Shown piece by piece: positions 35,938 to 43,433 of a DNA stretch of 64,000 nt. Under the pieces are notes generated by a model, which did not search any database, was not told the origin of the DNA, and was given only the letters and a program-made list of their open reading frames with translations. A program made the position numbers and the translations under genes. How positions within the stretch are numbered: the stretch's first letter is position 1; each line of letters begins with the position of its first letter. Origin of the DNA: Marinospirillum alkaliphilum DSM 21637 (GTDB taxonomy: Bacteria > Pseudomonadota > Gammaproteobacteria > Pseudomonadales > Halomonadaceae); NCBI RefSeq assembly GCF_900119735.1, contig NZ_FPJW01000007.1:1-64000 (forward strand), written 5' to 3'.

Positions 35938-37068
35938 ATGCCGCTGACCAGTGAACGCCAACACCTGACCCAAAGCCGCCGCATTGTCGTGAAAATCGGC
36001 AGCGCCCTGCTCACCAACGACGGCCAGGGGCTGGACGTTAATGCCATCAATGGCTGGGTGGAGCAGATGGTGGCCTTGAAGCGTGAAGGCCGCGAACTGC
36101 TGCTGGTCACCTCCGGCTCCGTGGCCGAAGGCATGGTCAGGCTGGGCTGGAAACAGCGCCCGAAAAGCATTCATGAACTGCAGGCCGCGGCTGCAGTCGG
36201 CCAGATGGGCCTGATTCAGACCTGGGAAAGCGCCTTTAAACAACACGGCATCAAAAGCGCCCAGATCCTGCTGACCCACGATGACCTGTCCAACCGCAAA
36301 CGCTACCTGAACGCCCGCAGCGCCCTGCGCACACTGGTCGATCTGGATGTGGTGCCGATCATCAATGAAAACGACACCGTGGTCACTGATGAAATCCGCT
36401 TTGGTGACAACGACACCCTCGGCGCTCTGGTGGCCAACCTGCTGGAAGCCGACACCCTGATCCTGCTCACCGACCAGCCCGGTCTGTTTGATGCCGACCC
36501 CCGCAAGAAGGCTGATGCCCGCCTGATTCCACAGGGCCGCGCTGAAGACCCGGAGTTGCTGGCTGTCGCCGGTGATGGCGGCGCACTGGGACGCGGCGGC
36601 ATGTTCACCAAGGTACGTGCTGCACGACTGGCTGCCCGCTCCGGTGCTCGCACCGTCATTCTCGGTGGCCGCACCGAGCAGGCGCTCAGCCGACTGTTTG
36701 CCGGTGAAACCCTCGGCACCCTGCTGCTGCCGGAAGATGAACCCATCACCGCCCGCAAACGCTGGCTGGCCGGCCACCTGCAGGAACGCGGTGTACTGGT
36801 GCTGGATGCCGGTGCCGTGAAAGCCCTGCAACAAGGCGGCAGAAGCCTGCTGCCGGTTGGCGTCAAAGAAGTGCGCGGCAAATTCCTGCGTGGTGAACTG
36901 GTGGTCTGCGTTGATGAAAGTGAACGCACCCTTGCCAAGGGGCTGGTCAACTACTCCGCTGAAGAAGCCCGCCTGCTGGCCGGACAACCCAGCAACCAGA
37001 TTGAAAAAATCCTCGGCTACATCGAAACCCCCGAACTCATCCACCGCGACAACCTGGTGGTAGTCTGA
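35938..37068 (+). CDS. proB: Glutamate 5-kinase with PUA domain
   Basis: This 376-aa enzyme makes the first committed step of proline synthesis, glutamate to glutamyl-5-phosphate. An amino-acid kinase domain (about 15-265: [43 protein letters not shown]) is followed by a PUA domain (about 280-370: [27 protein letters not shown]). The start at 35938 has AGGA 7 nt upstream. The frame is open eight codons earlier. The stop overlaps the VF530 gene start (TGATG). Confidence 0.96.
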   Translation: MPLTSERQHLTQSRRIVVKIGSALLTNDGQGLDVNAINGWVEQMVALKREGRELLLVTSGSVAEGMVRLGWKQRPKSIHELQAAAAVGQMGLIQTWESAFKQHGIKSAQILLTHDDLSNRKRYLNARSALRTLVDLDVVPIINENDTVVTDEIRFGDNDTLGALVANLLEADTLILLTDQPGLFDADPRKKADARLIPQGRAEDPELLAVAGDGGALGRGGMFTKVRAARLAARSGARTVILGGRTEQALSRLFAGETLGTLLLPEDEPITARKRWLAGHLQERGVLVLDAGAVKALQQGGRSLLPVGVKEVRGKFLRGELVVCVDESERTLAKGLVNYSAEEARLLAGQPSNQIEKILGYIETPELIHRDNLVVV

Positions 37069-37283
37069 TGCATCACCAGCCCAACAACCCCCTGCACGGC
37101 ATCACGCTGGAGCAACTGCTGACCGAACTGCAACAGCAACTGGGGTGGGAAGGGCTGGCCGCCGAAATCAACATCAACTGCTTCAAAAGCGACCCCTCCA
37201 TCAAATCCAGCCTCAAATTCCTGCGCCGCACCCCCTGGGCCAGAGAACAGGTAGAACAACTCTACATTCGCCTCAAACACTGA
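37068..37283 (+). CDS. VF530 family protein (DUF2132)
   Basis: This 71-aa small basic protein matches the VF530 family throughout: [24 protein letters not shown], then [28 protein letters not shown]. The fold is a small alpha-helical module thought to bind DNA. The physiological role is unknown. Its start overlaps proB by one base. It is the last ordinary gene before the accessory island. Confidence 0.88.
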   Translation: MHHQPNNPLHGITLEQLLTELQQQLGWEGLAAEININCFKSDPSIKSSLKFLRRTPWAREQVEQLYIRLKH

Positions 37284-37677
37284 CAACTGCTGCAAACCTA
37301 CTGACAAACCAGCGATAGCCAACCGGCTGCAGCCTTCTGCTGCCAGAAAATCAGGTGTTGCCATTAAAAGGCATGTTTGATAAAAGGGAATCAGAAAGGA
37401 CACACCCACACGCAGGATGCGAAACAGAACACCTCACATCCAGCACTGAACGTCCTTGAAAAGCCTAGCATCGCTCAGAAGTTTTTGTGTGCCTGCTTTG
37501 CATCGAAAACAAAAAAATTAAGACGCAAAAATAGATAGATAGATAGATAGATAGATAGGGCGATACAAGCAGAAAAACAGGCGCGTGTCTAAGAATTGAT
37601 TCGAGCATGCGTGGCTGCACCCGCGAACTGCAAAGTGTGCAAGCTTAAGAAAAACCCCAGCAGCGAGGCCAGAGCTG
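37284..37677. other. Gene-free left border of the accessory island
   Basis: This 394-bp stretch has no convincing gene. It shifts from the host-like composition of the VF530 end to AT-richer DNA and holds the (ATAG)7 microsatellite at 37531-37558. A minus-strand open frame across the microsatellite (37518-37844) is judged a shadow. No tRNA, integrase or direct repeat was found at this border. Confidence 0.6.
37531..37558. repeat. Tetranucleotide microsatellite (ATAG)7
   Basis: Seven perfect tandem copies of ATAG (28 bp) begin directly after an A-run and end before GGGCG. Tetranucleotide tracts of this length are rare in gammaproteobacterial chromosomes and are typical of slipped-strand variation. 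It lies 119 bp upstream of the first island gene, so any effect would be on promoter spacing or leader length rather than on a reading frame. Confidence 0.9.
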
Positions 37678-38211
37678 GTGAGTGATCCAGTAGCAATCAT
37701 TTCCGCTATCGCAGCAATTCTTAGCGCTATTGGCGGAGGTATAGCTTGTATTGCTGCCTTTCGCTCAGCGAAGCATGCAAAAGATACTTTTGATGCCGGT
37801 GAGCTATCTGAAAAGAGATTGCTGCTGCGCCAACTGTCTATCACAGCTCATGAAGTGGCTGTCGAAGTCGATCGCATAAAGTGGGTTGCTCAGGGTTTGC
37901 ATATCTCTTACAAGACGTTGTTCACCTTTGCAGGGCAGTTCAATAGCTCGAGGCAACAGATGTATGAACGAGATATAGACGCCAAAATGCGAGAAGCTGA
38001 TAACCTTCTTGAGAAGGCAAAGCCATTTACAAATTTTCAGGATTCGCTACTGAATGGTCCGTTAGAGGAAATCGCATCGCGAGAGGTGAAAATTGCGCAA
38101 GCCTTACTGAGGGCGAGGATCATAAGAGAGAAATTGGAGGGAGAACAGCGTTCAGTGGAAGTTCAGAACCAAGCTAATCAAGAGCGCACACCAAGTAGTC
38201 GTGGCAAGTAA
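37678..38211 (+). CDS. Membrane-anchored protein of unknown function, 177 aa
   Basis: I do not recognise the family. A single hydrophobic helix at about residues 5-27 (VAIISAIAAILSAIGGGIACI) is followed by a charged, mostly helical cytoplasmic part (about 35-165), with probable coiled-coil around READNLLEKAK and ALLRARIIREKLEGEQRS. The start is GTG at 37678, with GAGG about 9 nt upstream. It is the first of two similarly built genes at the left of the island (31-nt gap to the next). The layout, one TM helix plus a helical tail, resembles small membrane components of defence loci, but no function can be assigned. Confidence 0.65.
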   Translation: MSDPVAIISAIAAILSAIGGGIACIAAFRSAKHAKDTFDAGELSEKRLLLRQLSITAHEVAVEVDRIKWVAQGLHISYKTLFTFAGQFNSSRQQMYERDIDAKMREADNLLEKAKPFTNFQDSLLNGPLEEIASREVKIAQALLRARIIREKLEGEQRSVEVQNQANQERTPSSRGK

Positions 38212-38242
38212 CCGCATAACAAGCCGATCCTGAGAGAGCCCA

Positions 38243-38803
38243 GTGGAAACTTTAGGAATAGTACTTTCGAGCGCTTTCATCGCAACTATACTTTCATCAG
38301 CAGTAACGGTTTATGTCTCTCGCTTGGGGTACAAGGATGCGTACTACGAGAAGCTCATTGATAAGCGCCTGCTGGCACACGACGAAATTGGTGCCCTGAT
38401 TTCGGTGTTGAAAACGTCCATTCAAGACCCGCAGAGCACGGATCGCCGGACCTATCACCAGATTTTCGCACTTGGATATGACAACTTTTGCAAAGTCAGC
38501 GCCATGTTCGGCTCCGATACTCACTCCCAGTGGGTTACTAATCGAACAAGGGAAGCTCTACTGAAAATAAATCGTGAGTTCTTTCGCTGTAGCCTTTTGT
38601 ACGACCAATTTAACGAAGACCTGGTCAAGGTCGGGAAGACTGAGTATAAGGAAATTGCGAGGCTCCGCGACGAACTTGAAGAATCGCTTTTGGCAGAGTT
38701 GCCAGAGCTGCACCTGATTGACAAGTTCCTCGCCGGGAAGGTTGTTGAGAAAGAGATTAGTGAGATTGATCTGATGAAGAGGCCATCTGGTGACGAGGCA
38801 TAA
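38243..38803 (+). CDS. Membrane-anchored protein of unknown function, 186 aa
   Basis: A hydrophobic helix (about 5-25: GIVLSSAFIATILSSAVTVYV) precedes a soluble helical domain with KDAYYEKLIDKRLLAHDEIGALISVLK and a long charged C-terminal helix region (TEYKEIARLRDELEESLLAELPELH). The start is GTG at 38243. It has the same size and topology as the preceding gene but no obvious sequence similarity to it. The stop codon of each gene is followed within about 5 nt by GCATAACAA. The function is unknown. Confidence 0.65.
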   Translation: METLGIVLSSAFIATILSSAVTVYVSRLGYKDAYYEKLIDKRLLAHDEIGALISVLKTSIQDPQSTDRRTYHQIFALGYDNFCKVSAMFGSDTHSQWVTNRTREALLKINREFFRCSLLYDQFNEDLVKVGKTEYKEIARLRDELEESLLAELPELHLIDKFLAGKVVEKEISEIDLMKRPSGDEA

Positions 38804-38922
38804 CAATCTATTCCTGGGCGACCAAGGGCCCAGTCACGGCATTTGCAGGAGCAACCGCCACCCCAATTCACTTTGATGCCAGAAAAAAGGCATTAGTTAC
38901 TTAAGATTATGAGGGAAAGCTC

Positions 38923-39624
38923 TTGAGTGAACACCGAAATTTCTTTAACTGGCTATTTTCTTTAGGTTTTTTGGAAAGGGAAGAAAAGAATGCTATTCAA
39001 AAGCTAAAAATGAGTATGAGGGCGACTGCAAAATGTCGTTACTATGCGGCTTCACGCCTTCAAAGGCAGGGTAGATTTTCATTCTTTACTACCACAGTTT
39101 TGTCTTTAGGGCTAATTTTTATTCCATTGATGCAGAACTCGGGTGTTACACTTGCATACAACTCGAGTGTGTTAGGCATGATGCAAATATTCTTAGCAGT
39201 ATCTGTATTAGTTTATTCTGTTGTTATTGCAACGGCCCGTTATGATGTTAGGGCTGAAAAGTTAACAGAATGTGGTGACAAACTAAAGGAACTTATTAGG
39301 GCTATTGACAGGGAGGCTGAGAGAGAAGATTCAATTTCTGATTCAGAGTTGAAGGTTTACCAAGATAGATACTCTGATATCACTACCGATACAGAAAATC
39401 ATATATTTTCTGATTACAAGTTTGCAATGTTGGAGATGAGTAGAGACTATAGGATTACTGGTCTTAAGAGGCTTCAGATATGGGTAGTGGCAATGGTTCA
39501 GTCTTATATTCCACTGGCATTACCTGCTTTGTTATTGATTATTGAGACTGCCTTTATAACCGATATGGTCGGTGCAACACAAGTATTTACGGAATATCTA
39601 AACGGTGATCAAGTAAATCGCTAA
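38923..39624 (+). CDS. SLATT-domain 2TM protein, predicted defence effector
   Basis: This 233-aa protein is built like SLATT domains (SMODS/SLOG-associating 2TM effectors). A basic amphipathic lead-in (about 25-50) is followed by two close TM helices (about 52-72 and 80-103) and the ARYDVRAEKLTECGDKLKEL helix. A YQDRYSDITTDTENHIFSDY element recalls the family's NH-x2-DY motif. A third hydrophobic segment lies near the C-terminus (about 190-215). SLATT proteins are predicted pore-forming effectors in nucleotide-signalling and reverse-transcriptase defence systems. The start is TTG at 38923, with GAGGG 8 nt upstream. No cyclase or reverse transcriptase is adjacent; the next genes form an ABC-3C system. 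Confidence 0.75.
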   Translation: MSEHRNFFNWLFSLGFLEREEKNAIQKLKMSMRATAKCRYYAASRLQRQGRFSFFTTTVLSLGLIFIPLMQNSGVTLAYNSSVLGMMQIFLAVSVLVYSVVIATARYDVRAEKLTECGDKLKELIRAIDREAEREDSISDSELKVYQDRYSDITTDTENHIFSDYKFAMLEMSRDYRITGLKRLQIWVVAMVQSYIPLALPALLLIIETAFITDMVGATQVFTEYLNGDQVNR

Positions 39625-39780
39625 AAACTTCTGAACACAGAAAAATCTCTCGCTTCACTCATAATCTTACGGCGAAAAACATTATAAGCAAGGGTTAATA
39701 ATCAGCAGCACTGTCGAAAAAATAAAAAACCGAAATTAGCTGACTTTAAAATTAAACCACCAAACTCAAAAGGCAATGAA

Positions 39781-39942
39781 ATGGATAACTTAATCATAAC
39801 CGGCTTAATGGCCGTGGCAATTCTGGCCATATTAGGGCTTGGAATTAAAGTTATAATCAACTTCAAATCTGGAAGCAAAAGCAACTTTAAAAATGTACAA
39901 GCTGGCGGCGACATCGTGGGTCGAGACAAGGTTCAAAAGTAG
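39781..39942 (+). CDS. 53-aa single-TM protein ending in a GGD-x2-GRDK motif, candidate ABC-3C membrane effector
   Basis: This small protein is MDNLIITGLMAVAILAILGL followed by a short basic stretch, then NFKNVQAGGDIVGRDKVQK. It has one TM helix (about 4-26) and a 27-residue tail. AGG lies about 8 nt before the ATG, and the stop abuts the next ATG (TAG-ATG), so it is the first gene of the four-gene ABC-3C unit. Its tail repeats the motif at the N-terminus of the next protein (NITAGGDVIGRDKI). The small TM design suggests a membrane-acting effector recruited through that motif, which is inference. It is too short for ordinary gene calling. Confidence 0.8.
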   Translation: MDNLIITGLMAVAILAILGLGIKVIINFKSGSKSNFKNVQAGGDIVGRDKVQK

Positions 39943-40482
39943 ATGATTAGTTGGCTCAGAAATATTACAGCGGGCGGAGATGTTATTGGAAGGGACAAGA
40001 TAATAAATATCTTACCAGTTCCCACACAGATGGATCTATTGTCTCAAAAATATGTTGAAGAAAAAACAAATCAAGAAGTTACTTATTTAATTATTGATGA
40101 GCTAAATCACTATAATAATAAAAAGTACGATATTCGAGATCTGGCTGAAAAGCTTGAAGATGCTGGATTCGGTTATTTAATTGAAGTCGGAGAGGAACTA
40201 AAGGAAGAAGTTAGTAAGTTAATTATCCGCAATCAGCATTACAAGTCCGCCCAGAAGATCATTACTTACTTACTGGCCGAAGTTGAGTCGATTTTTAACG
40301 CAAATATTAAGAGCAAGCTACTTGGTGTACGGGAAGAAGCTGTAGTGAGGCTCCTTTTCAGAACACACCTTGAGAAAGAAATTCAAGCTCACCTAGGTGA
40401 TAATGTTTTGGAGATTTTTAATCGTCAAATCAATGGAATGGTTTATTTCCTTACAGGTAATTGCCACTTGGAGTGGAAGTGA
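39943..40482 (+). CDS. ABC-three-component system C-terminal-domain protein
   Basis: This 179-aa protein starts MISWLRNITAGGDVIGRDKI and ends with the diagnostic ABC-3C C-terminal-domain signature NRQINGMVYFLTGNCHLEWK. The middle (about 35-150) is helical and charged. In ABC-3C conflict systems such proteins usually carry an N-terminal effector domain. Here only the short GGD-x2-GRDK motif is present, and the likely effector is the separate 53-aa membrane protein encoded immediately upstream. The gene is directly abutted to that ORF and overlaps the middle-component start by one base (TGATG). Confidence 0.85.
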   Translation: MISWLRNITAGGDVIGRDKIINILPVPTQMDLLSQKYVEEKTNQEVTYLIIDELNHYNNKKYDIRDLAEKLEDAGFGYLIEVGEELKEEVSKLIIRNQHYKSAQKIITYLLAEVESIFNANIKSKLLGVREEAVVRLLFRTHLEKEIQAHLGDNVLEIFNRQINGMVYFLTGNCHLEWK

Positions 40483-40985
40483 TGCTTTTATACAACAAAG
40501 CCTTGGATGCAAACCACACACTGCTGCGCATGACAGCATTACTAATTTCTTGGAAGGAGAAAAGTTTAGACGGTGATGCATTGCGATTGTTTGACTTCTT
40601 AATCGCAAACCCTGCACATATTCAAAAACTGTCTGTGCCAAGAGATGAGCTTACCGATAAAAATGAGTTTAAAAATTACAAAAACCGATATCAGAACTTT
40701 GATCCAAAAAGCCTTTTCAATGCGATGAAAGAGATACATTGTCTTGCTATTGAACGTTTTGTTGACCTTGGAGTTTTACAAATAGATAAAAATTCTTCGG
40801 AATACAATGTATTTATTGAAAATATTCCAGAGGGACTAAAGAGCTTAGCTGAATCAAAAGAAAACAGCATATCTAGCCAGACAATTGATTTCATCGTAGA
40901 TAATTTAGCATCAATTTCAGTTACAGGCTCCAATGGTTTGAAAAAAATAACAAGTTTAATGGATTACAAACACGATGTTAATTAA
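40482..40985 (+). CDS. ABC-three-component system middle component
   Basis: This 167-aa protein begins MLLYNKALDANHTLLRMTALL, the pattern (Y/F-N-x4-D-x2-HT-x2-R) of ABC-3C middle components, and continues with a helical, winged-helix-like body (LDGDALRLFDFLIANPAHI). It resembles the middle-component 5 type, judged by eye. Middle components are thought to bridge the ATPase and the C-terminal-domain effector. The ATG at 40482 overlaps the previous stop, with GGAG upstream. Its 3' end overlaps the ATPase start by 11 nt. Confidence 0.8.
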   Translation: MLLYNKALDANHTLLRMTALLISWKEKSLDGDALRLFDFLIANPAHIQKLSVPRDELTDKNEFKNYKNRYQNFDPKSLFNAMKEIHCLAIERFVDLGVLQIDKNSSEYNVFIENIPEGLKSLAESKENSISSQTIDFIVDNLASISVTGSNGLKKITSLMDYKHDVN

Positions 40986-42873
40986 ACCCACCTTGAAGAT
41001 CGAGAGGCTTCACGTAAAAAGAGGCTCTATAATTGCTTTTGACGAACCTTTTCATAATGGTGTTAATGTATTATGCGGGAAGAATGGTTCAGGAAAAACC
41101 TCTGTTATTCAACTTTTAATGTATGGACTAGGCTATGAAGTACCAAACTGGAAAGAGGAAGCGGGCCTTTGTGACAATATCTATGTGGAGTTAAAAGTCA
41201 ATGGAAGCCCCGTTACCATTAGACGTAAAAACAATGGCTCAGATAAACAATCAATGGATTTTTGTTTTTCGGAAATGGATGCAGCATTAGCCTCCCCTCA
41301 CAAAAATTGGTTTAATTATCCGTATGCAATAGGAAGCAAACCTAGTTTTTCTCAACAATTATTTGATATGCTTGGCTTACCCGAAGCAAAAGCAGACGCA
41401 AACAATAACAATGTAACCTTGCATCAAATATATCGACTCATTTATTCGGATCAATCAAACACATCCAGCGCCATATTTAACAACGAACCATTCGATTCTG
41501 CATTTAAAAGGGAGTCTGTAGGAAAATACCTATTAGGATTATATGACAATGAGCTTTATGACGCAAAGATAAAACTTGCAGAAGAAGATAAAAAACTACA
41601 AAAGATAATTGCAAAACTTCAGGCAATTTATTCGGTTCTTGGAAAAACTTCTTTTGCTGAAGACATCGGAACCATTGAAGAACAGAAGAAAAATATACTA
41701 AACAAAATAGCCTCTATCAATATTGCAATTATAGAGGCTAAAGAGGAGTCTTTGATTTCATACAGTTCCGATAAAAAAGAAACAGAATCCTCAGCAAAAG
41801 ATAGCGTAGCAATCCGCAACAAACTGCTGGAAGTAGAAACCGAAATTCAACAATTGAATTACAACATACTGGATTCTGAAGAATTCGTATCTGAACTTAT
41901 TGACAAACAGAGTGCATTAAGGGACTCAATTAAAGTTGGAAGCTTGATCGATGGTTTCGAATTTTCATCGTGCCCAAGTTGTCATAAGCCACTCAAAGAA
42001 AAAGTCAAGGATCGCTGTGGCTTGTGTGGCGAACCGAGAGAATCAATAGGCAGTTCGAATGGCCTCCTAAGAATGAAGAATGAAATAGAAATCCAGCTTC
42101 GTGAGTCTGAAAAGTTATTGGAGAAGAAAAAGCAGAAACTAACGGAGCTAACAACTAAGCGAAAGGAACTAAGAACCTCATTCAGAAAACAAGTCAGCAA
42201 AGTTACTGCAACTATGAGCTCTGTTGACGCCAGTAAAGAAAAGCAGATTTTTGATCTTTACCGACAAACAGGTGAGCTTGAAGAGAAACTTCAAACATTA
42301 GATAAGATTGCTGAGCTTCATCAGTCTTTACTCGAATTGCGAGATGAAAGATACGTTGTTCAGTCTGAAGTTAACCGGCTTAATGACAAAATCGAATTGA
42401 TTGGAAAACAAAGATTACATCGTGAACCTGAAGTTCAGGCGCTTATATCAAAGAGGCTGTGTGAGTTGCTTCGAAAAGATAATGGTTCAGAAAAAGAATT
42501 CAAAAATGCAGAGTATGCAGAGTTTGATTTTGCTGCCAACAGTGTGTCAGTGAACGGAAAAACAGCCTTCTCAGAAAGTGGAATAGTCTTGTTAAATAAC
42601 GCGTTTCATGTCGCTCTATTGATGGCCTCACTTGAAAAAAATTATGTACGTCTCCCCAGATTATTGGTTCTCGATGGCATTGAAAATGGCGGAATGGAAG
42701 ATGACCGCTCGAAGAACTTTCAAAAAGTCGTAGTCGAGGCTCTATCCAGTTACGAAGTAGATTATCAATTGGTCTTTGCGACAAAAAACATTGATGAAAG
42801 CTTAAAATCAAAGGATTATATGATTGGTGAGGAATACAGTGAGCCTAACAAAAGCTTAAAATCTTTCAGTTAA
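40975..42873 (+). CDS. ABC-three-component system ATPase (SMC/Rad50-like with zinc hook)
   Basis: This 632-aa SMC-like ABC ATPase has Walker A G35-K-N-G-S-G-K-T42, a long coiled coil (about 195-500), and a Cys4 hinge, CPSC (333-336) and CGLC (348-351), resembling a Rad50-type zinc hook. The C-terminal half has SESGIVLLNNAFHVAL (signature-like) and Walker B LLVLDG (563-568). Asp567 is followed by Gly rather than Glu, and the nearest Glu is 570. In ABC-3C systems this protein probably senses a DNA structure or other invader cue and controls the effector. It is the last gene of the operon and has no nuclease partner. Confidence 0.88.
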   Translation: MLIKPTLKIERLHVKRGSIIAFDEPFHNGVNVLCGKNGSGKTSVIQLLMYGLGYEVPNWKEEAGLCDNIYVELKVNGSPVTIRRKNNGSDKQSMDFCFSEMDAALASPHKNWFNYPYAIGSKPSFSQQLFDMLGLPEAKADANNNNVTLHQIYRLIYSDQSNTSSAIFNNEPFDSAFKRESVGKYLLGLYDNELYDAKIKLAEEDKKLQKIIAKLQAIYSVLGKTSFAEDIGTIEEQKKNILNKIASINIAIIEAKEESLISYSSDKKETESSAKDSVAIRNKLLEVETEIQQLNYNILDSEEFVSELIDKQSALRDSIKVGSLIDGFEFSSCPSCHKPLKEKVKDRCGLCGEPRESIGSSNGLLRMKNEIEIQLRESEKLLEKKKQKLTELTTKRKELRTSFRKQVSKVTATMSSVDASKEKQIFDLYRQTGELEEKLQTLDKIAELHQSLLELRDERYVVQSEVNRLNDKIELIGKQRLHREPEVQALISKRLCELLRKDNGSEKEFKNAEYAEFDFAANSVSVNGKTAFSESGIVLLNNAFHVALLMASLEKNYVRLPRLLVLDGIENGGMEDDRSKNFQKVVVEALSSYEVDYQLVFATKNIDESLKSKDYMIGEEYSEPNKSLKSFS

Positions 42874-43243
42874 TTTTTCTATATATGACTGTAGAGGAAA
42901 ATGAACTTATAACACCTATGAGCCTTCTGGCTGTCAATAGAACGTAGGGGGTTTTTATTGGCCGCGTCAGCGGCCAACATCAAGACCCTGAGCCAGTGAT
43001 CCTACTTCATCTGTCATCGTTGGCTGTTGGTGGGTTACAGCAAACACCTATTGAGGCTCTCTTAACGTGGTGGTTCACCACTGCCAGACCAGGTTGCTCC
43101 TTACAGGTTTTCACTGGGTCATTACATTTCCGCCATTGCCGCGGCAGCCCCCGGTAATCCCCCCCCTTTACTTTGCCCCTCTTTAGTTGCACATCCCGCG
43201 CGCCCGCCTTTGCATGGCACCTCTGATGTGTATAATGTGTACA
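42874..43243. other. Gene-free spacer between ABC-3C and hicAB
   Basis: This 370-bp stretch has no credible gene. It contains a perfect hairpin, TTGGCCGC-gtca-GCGGCCAA (42958-42977), preceded by a T-run, and a smaller one, GTGGTG-gtt-CACCAC (about 43069-43083). The composition returns to the host level from about 42950, so the right edge of the AT-rich island is probably here. A minus-strand open frame (43007-43447) covers hicA and looks non-coding. No IS ends were recognised. Confidence 0.55.
43210..43236 (+). promoter_or_regulatory. Promoter of hicAB, giving a possibly leaderless hicA mRNA
   Basis: A perfect -10, TATAAT (43231-43236), is preceded by TTGCAT (43210-43215) at 15 bp, or TTTGCA at 16 bp. 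The -10 ends only 7 nt before the hicA ATG. The transcript should therefore start at or within a base or two of the start codon. The GTGTATAATGTGTAC sequence here is repetitive and may also be the HicB operator. Confidence 0.55.
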
Positions 43244-43432
43244 ATGAACAGTAAAGACATCATCAAAAAACTGAAAGCAGAAGGCTGGGTGCTTCACCAT
43301 GTGAAAGGTGATCATCATCAGTTCAAGCACCCTGCTCGCACGACCAAGGTTACTGTTCCTCATCCTGAAAAAGACCTGCCAATAGGGACTGTGCGCAGCA
43401 TCTATCGCCAAGCGGGCTGGGAGTGGAAATAG
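43244..43432 (+). CDS. hicA: HicA toxin (mRNA interferase)
   Basis: This 62-aa toxin has the dsRBD-like HicA fold: MNSKDIIKKLKAEGWVLHHV, the catalytic histidine region KGDHHQFKHP (His24/25), and TVPHPEKDLPIGTVRSIYRQAG. It cleaves mRNA when free of HicB. The frame is open 19 codons upstream, but ATG at 43244 is the family start. No ribosome-binding site precedes it, which fits leaderless translation from the promoter at 43210-43236. The hicB start follows after 1 nt. Confidence 0.92.
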   Translation: MNSKDIIKKLKAEGWVLHHVKGDHHQFKHPARTTKVTVPHPEKDLPIGTVRSIYRQAGWEWK

Positions 43433-43433
43433 C

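Noticed and set aside
37518-37844. 108-codon minus-strand frame running through the (ATAG)7 repeat, a possible phase-variable gene
   Set aside because: It overlaps the start of the 37678 gene and lacks a good ribosome-binding site. The repeat-encoded tail (IYLSIYLS) falls at the extreme C-terminus, so slippage would hardly matter.
38212-38920. Integron gene-cassette array suggested by GCATAACAA after two stop codons
   Set aside because: No GTTRRRY core or imperfect-palindrome partner could be located after either copy, and no integrase is present. Kept only as a weak observation.
40975-42873. Rad50/SbcC or RecN DNA-repair ATPase
   Set aside because: There is no SbcD/Mre11 partner, the length is too short for SbcC, and the two preceding genes carry ABC-3C features.
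42958-42977. Terminator after the ABC-3C operon
   Set aside because: The stem is strong but the T-run lies before it on the plus strand and no T-run follows on either strand.
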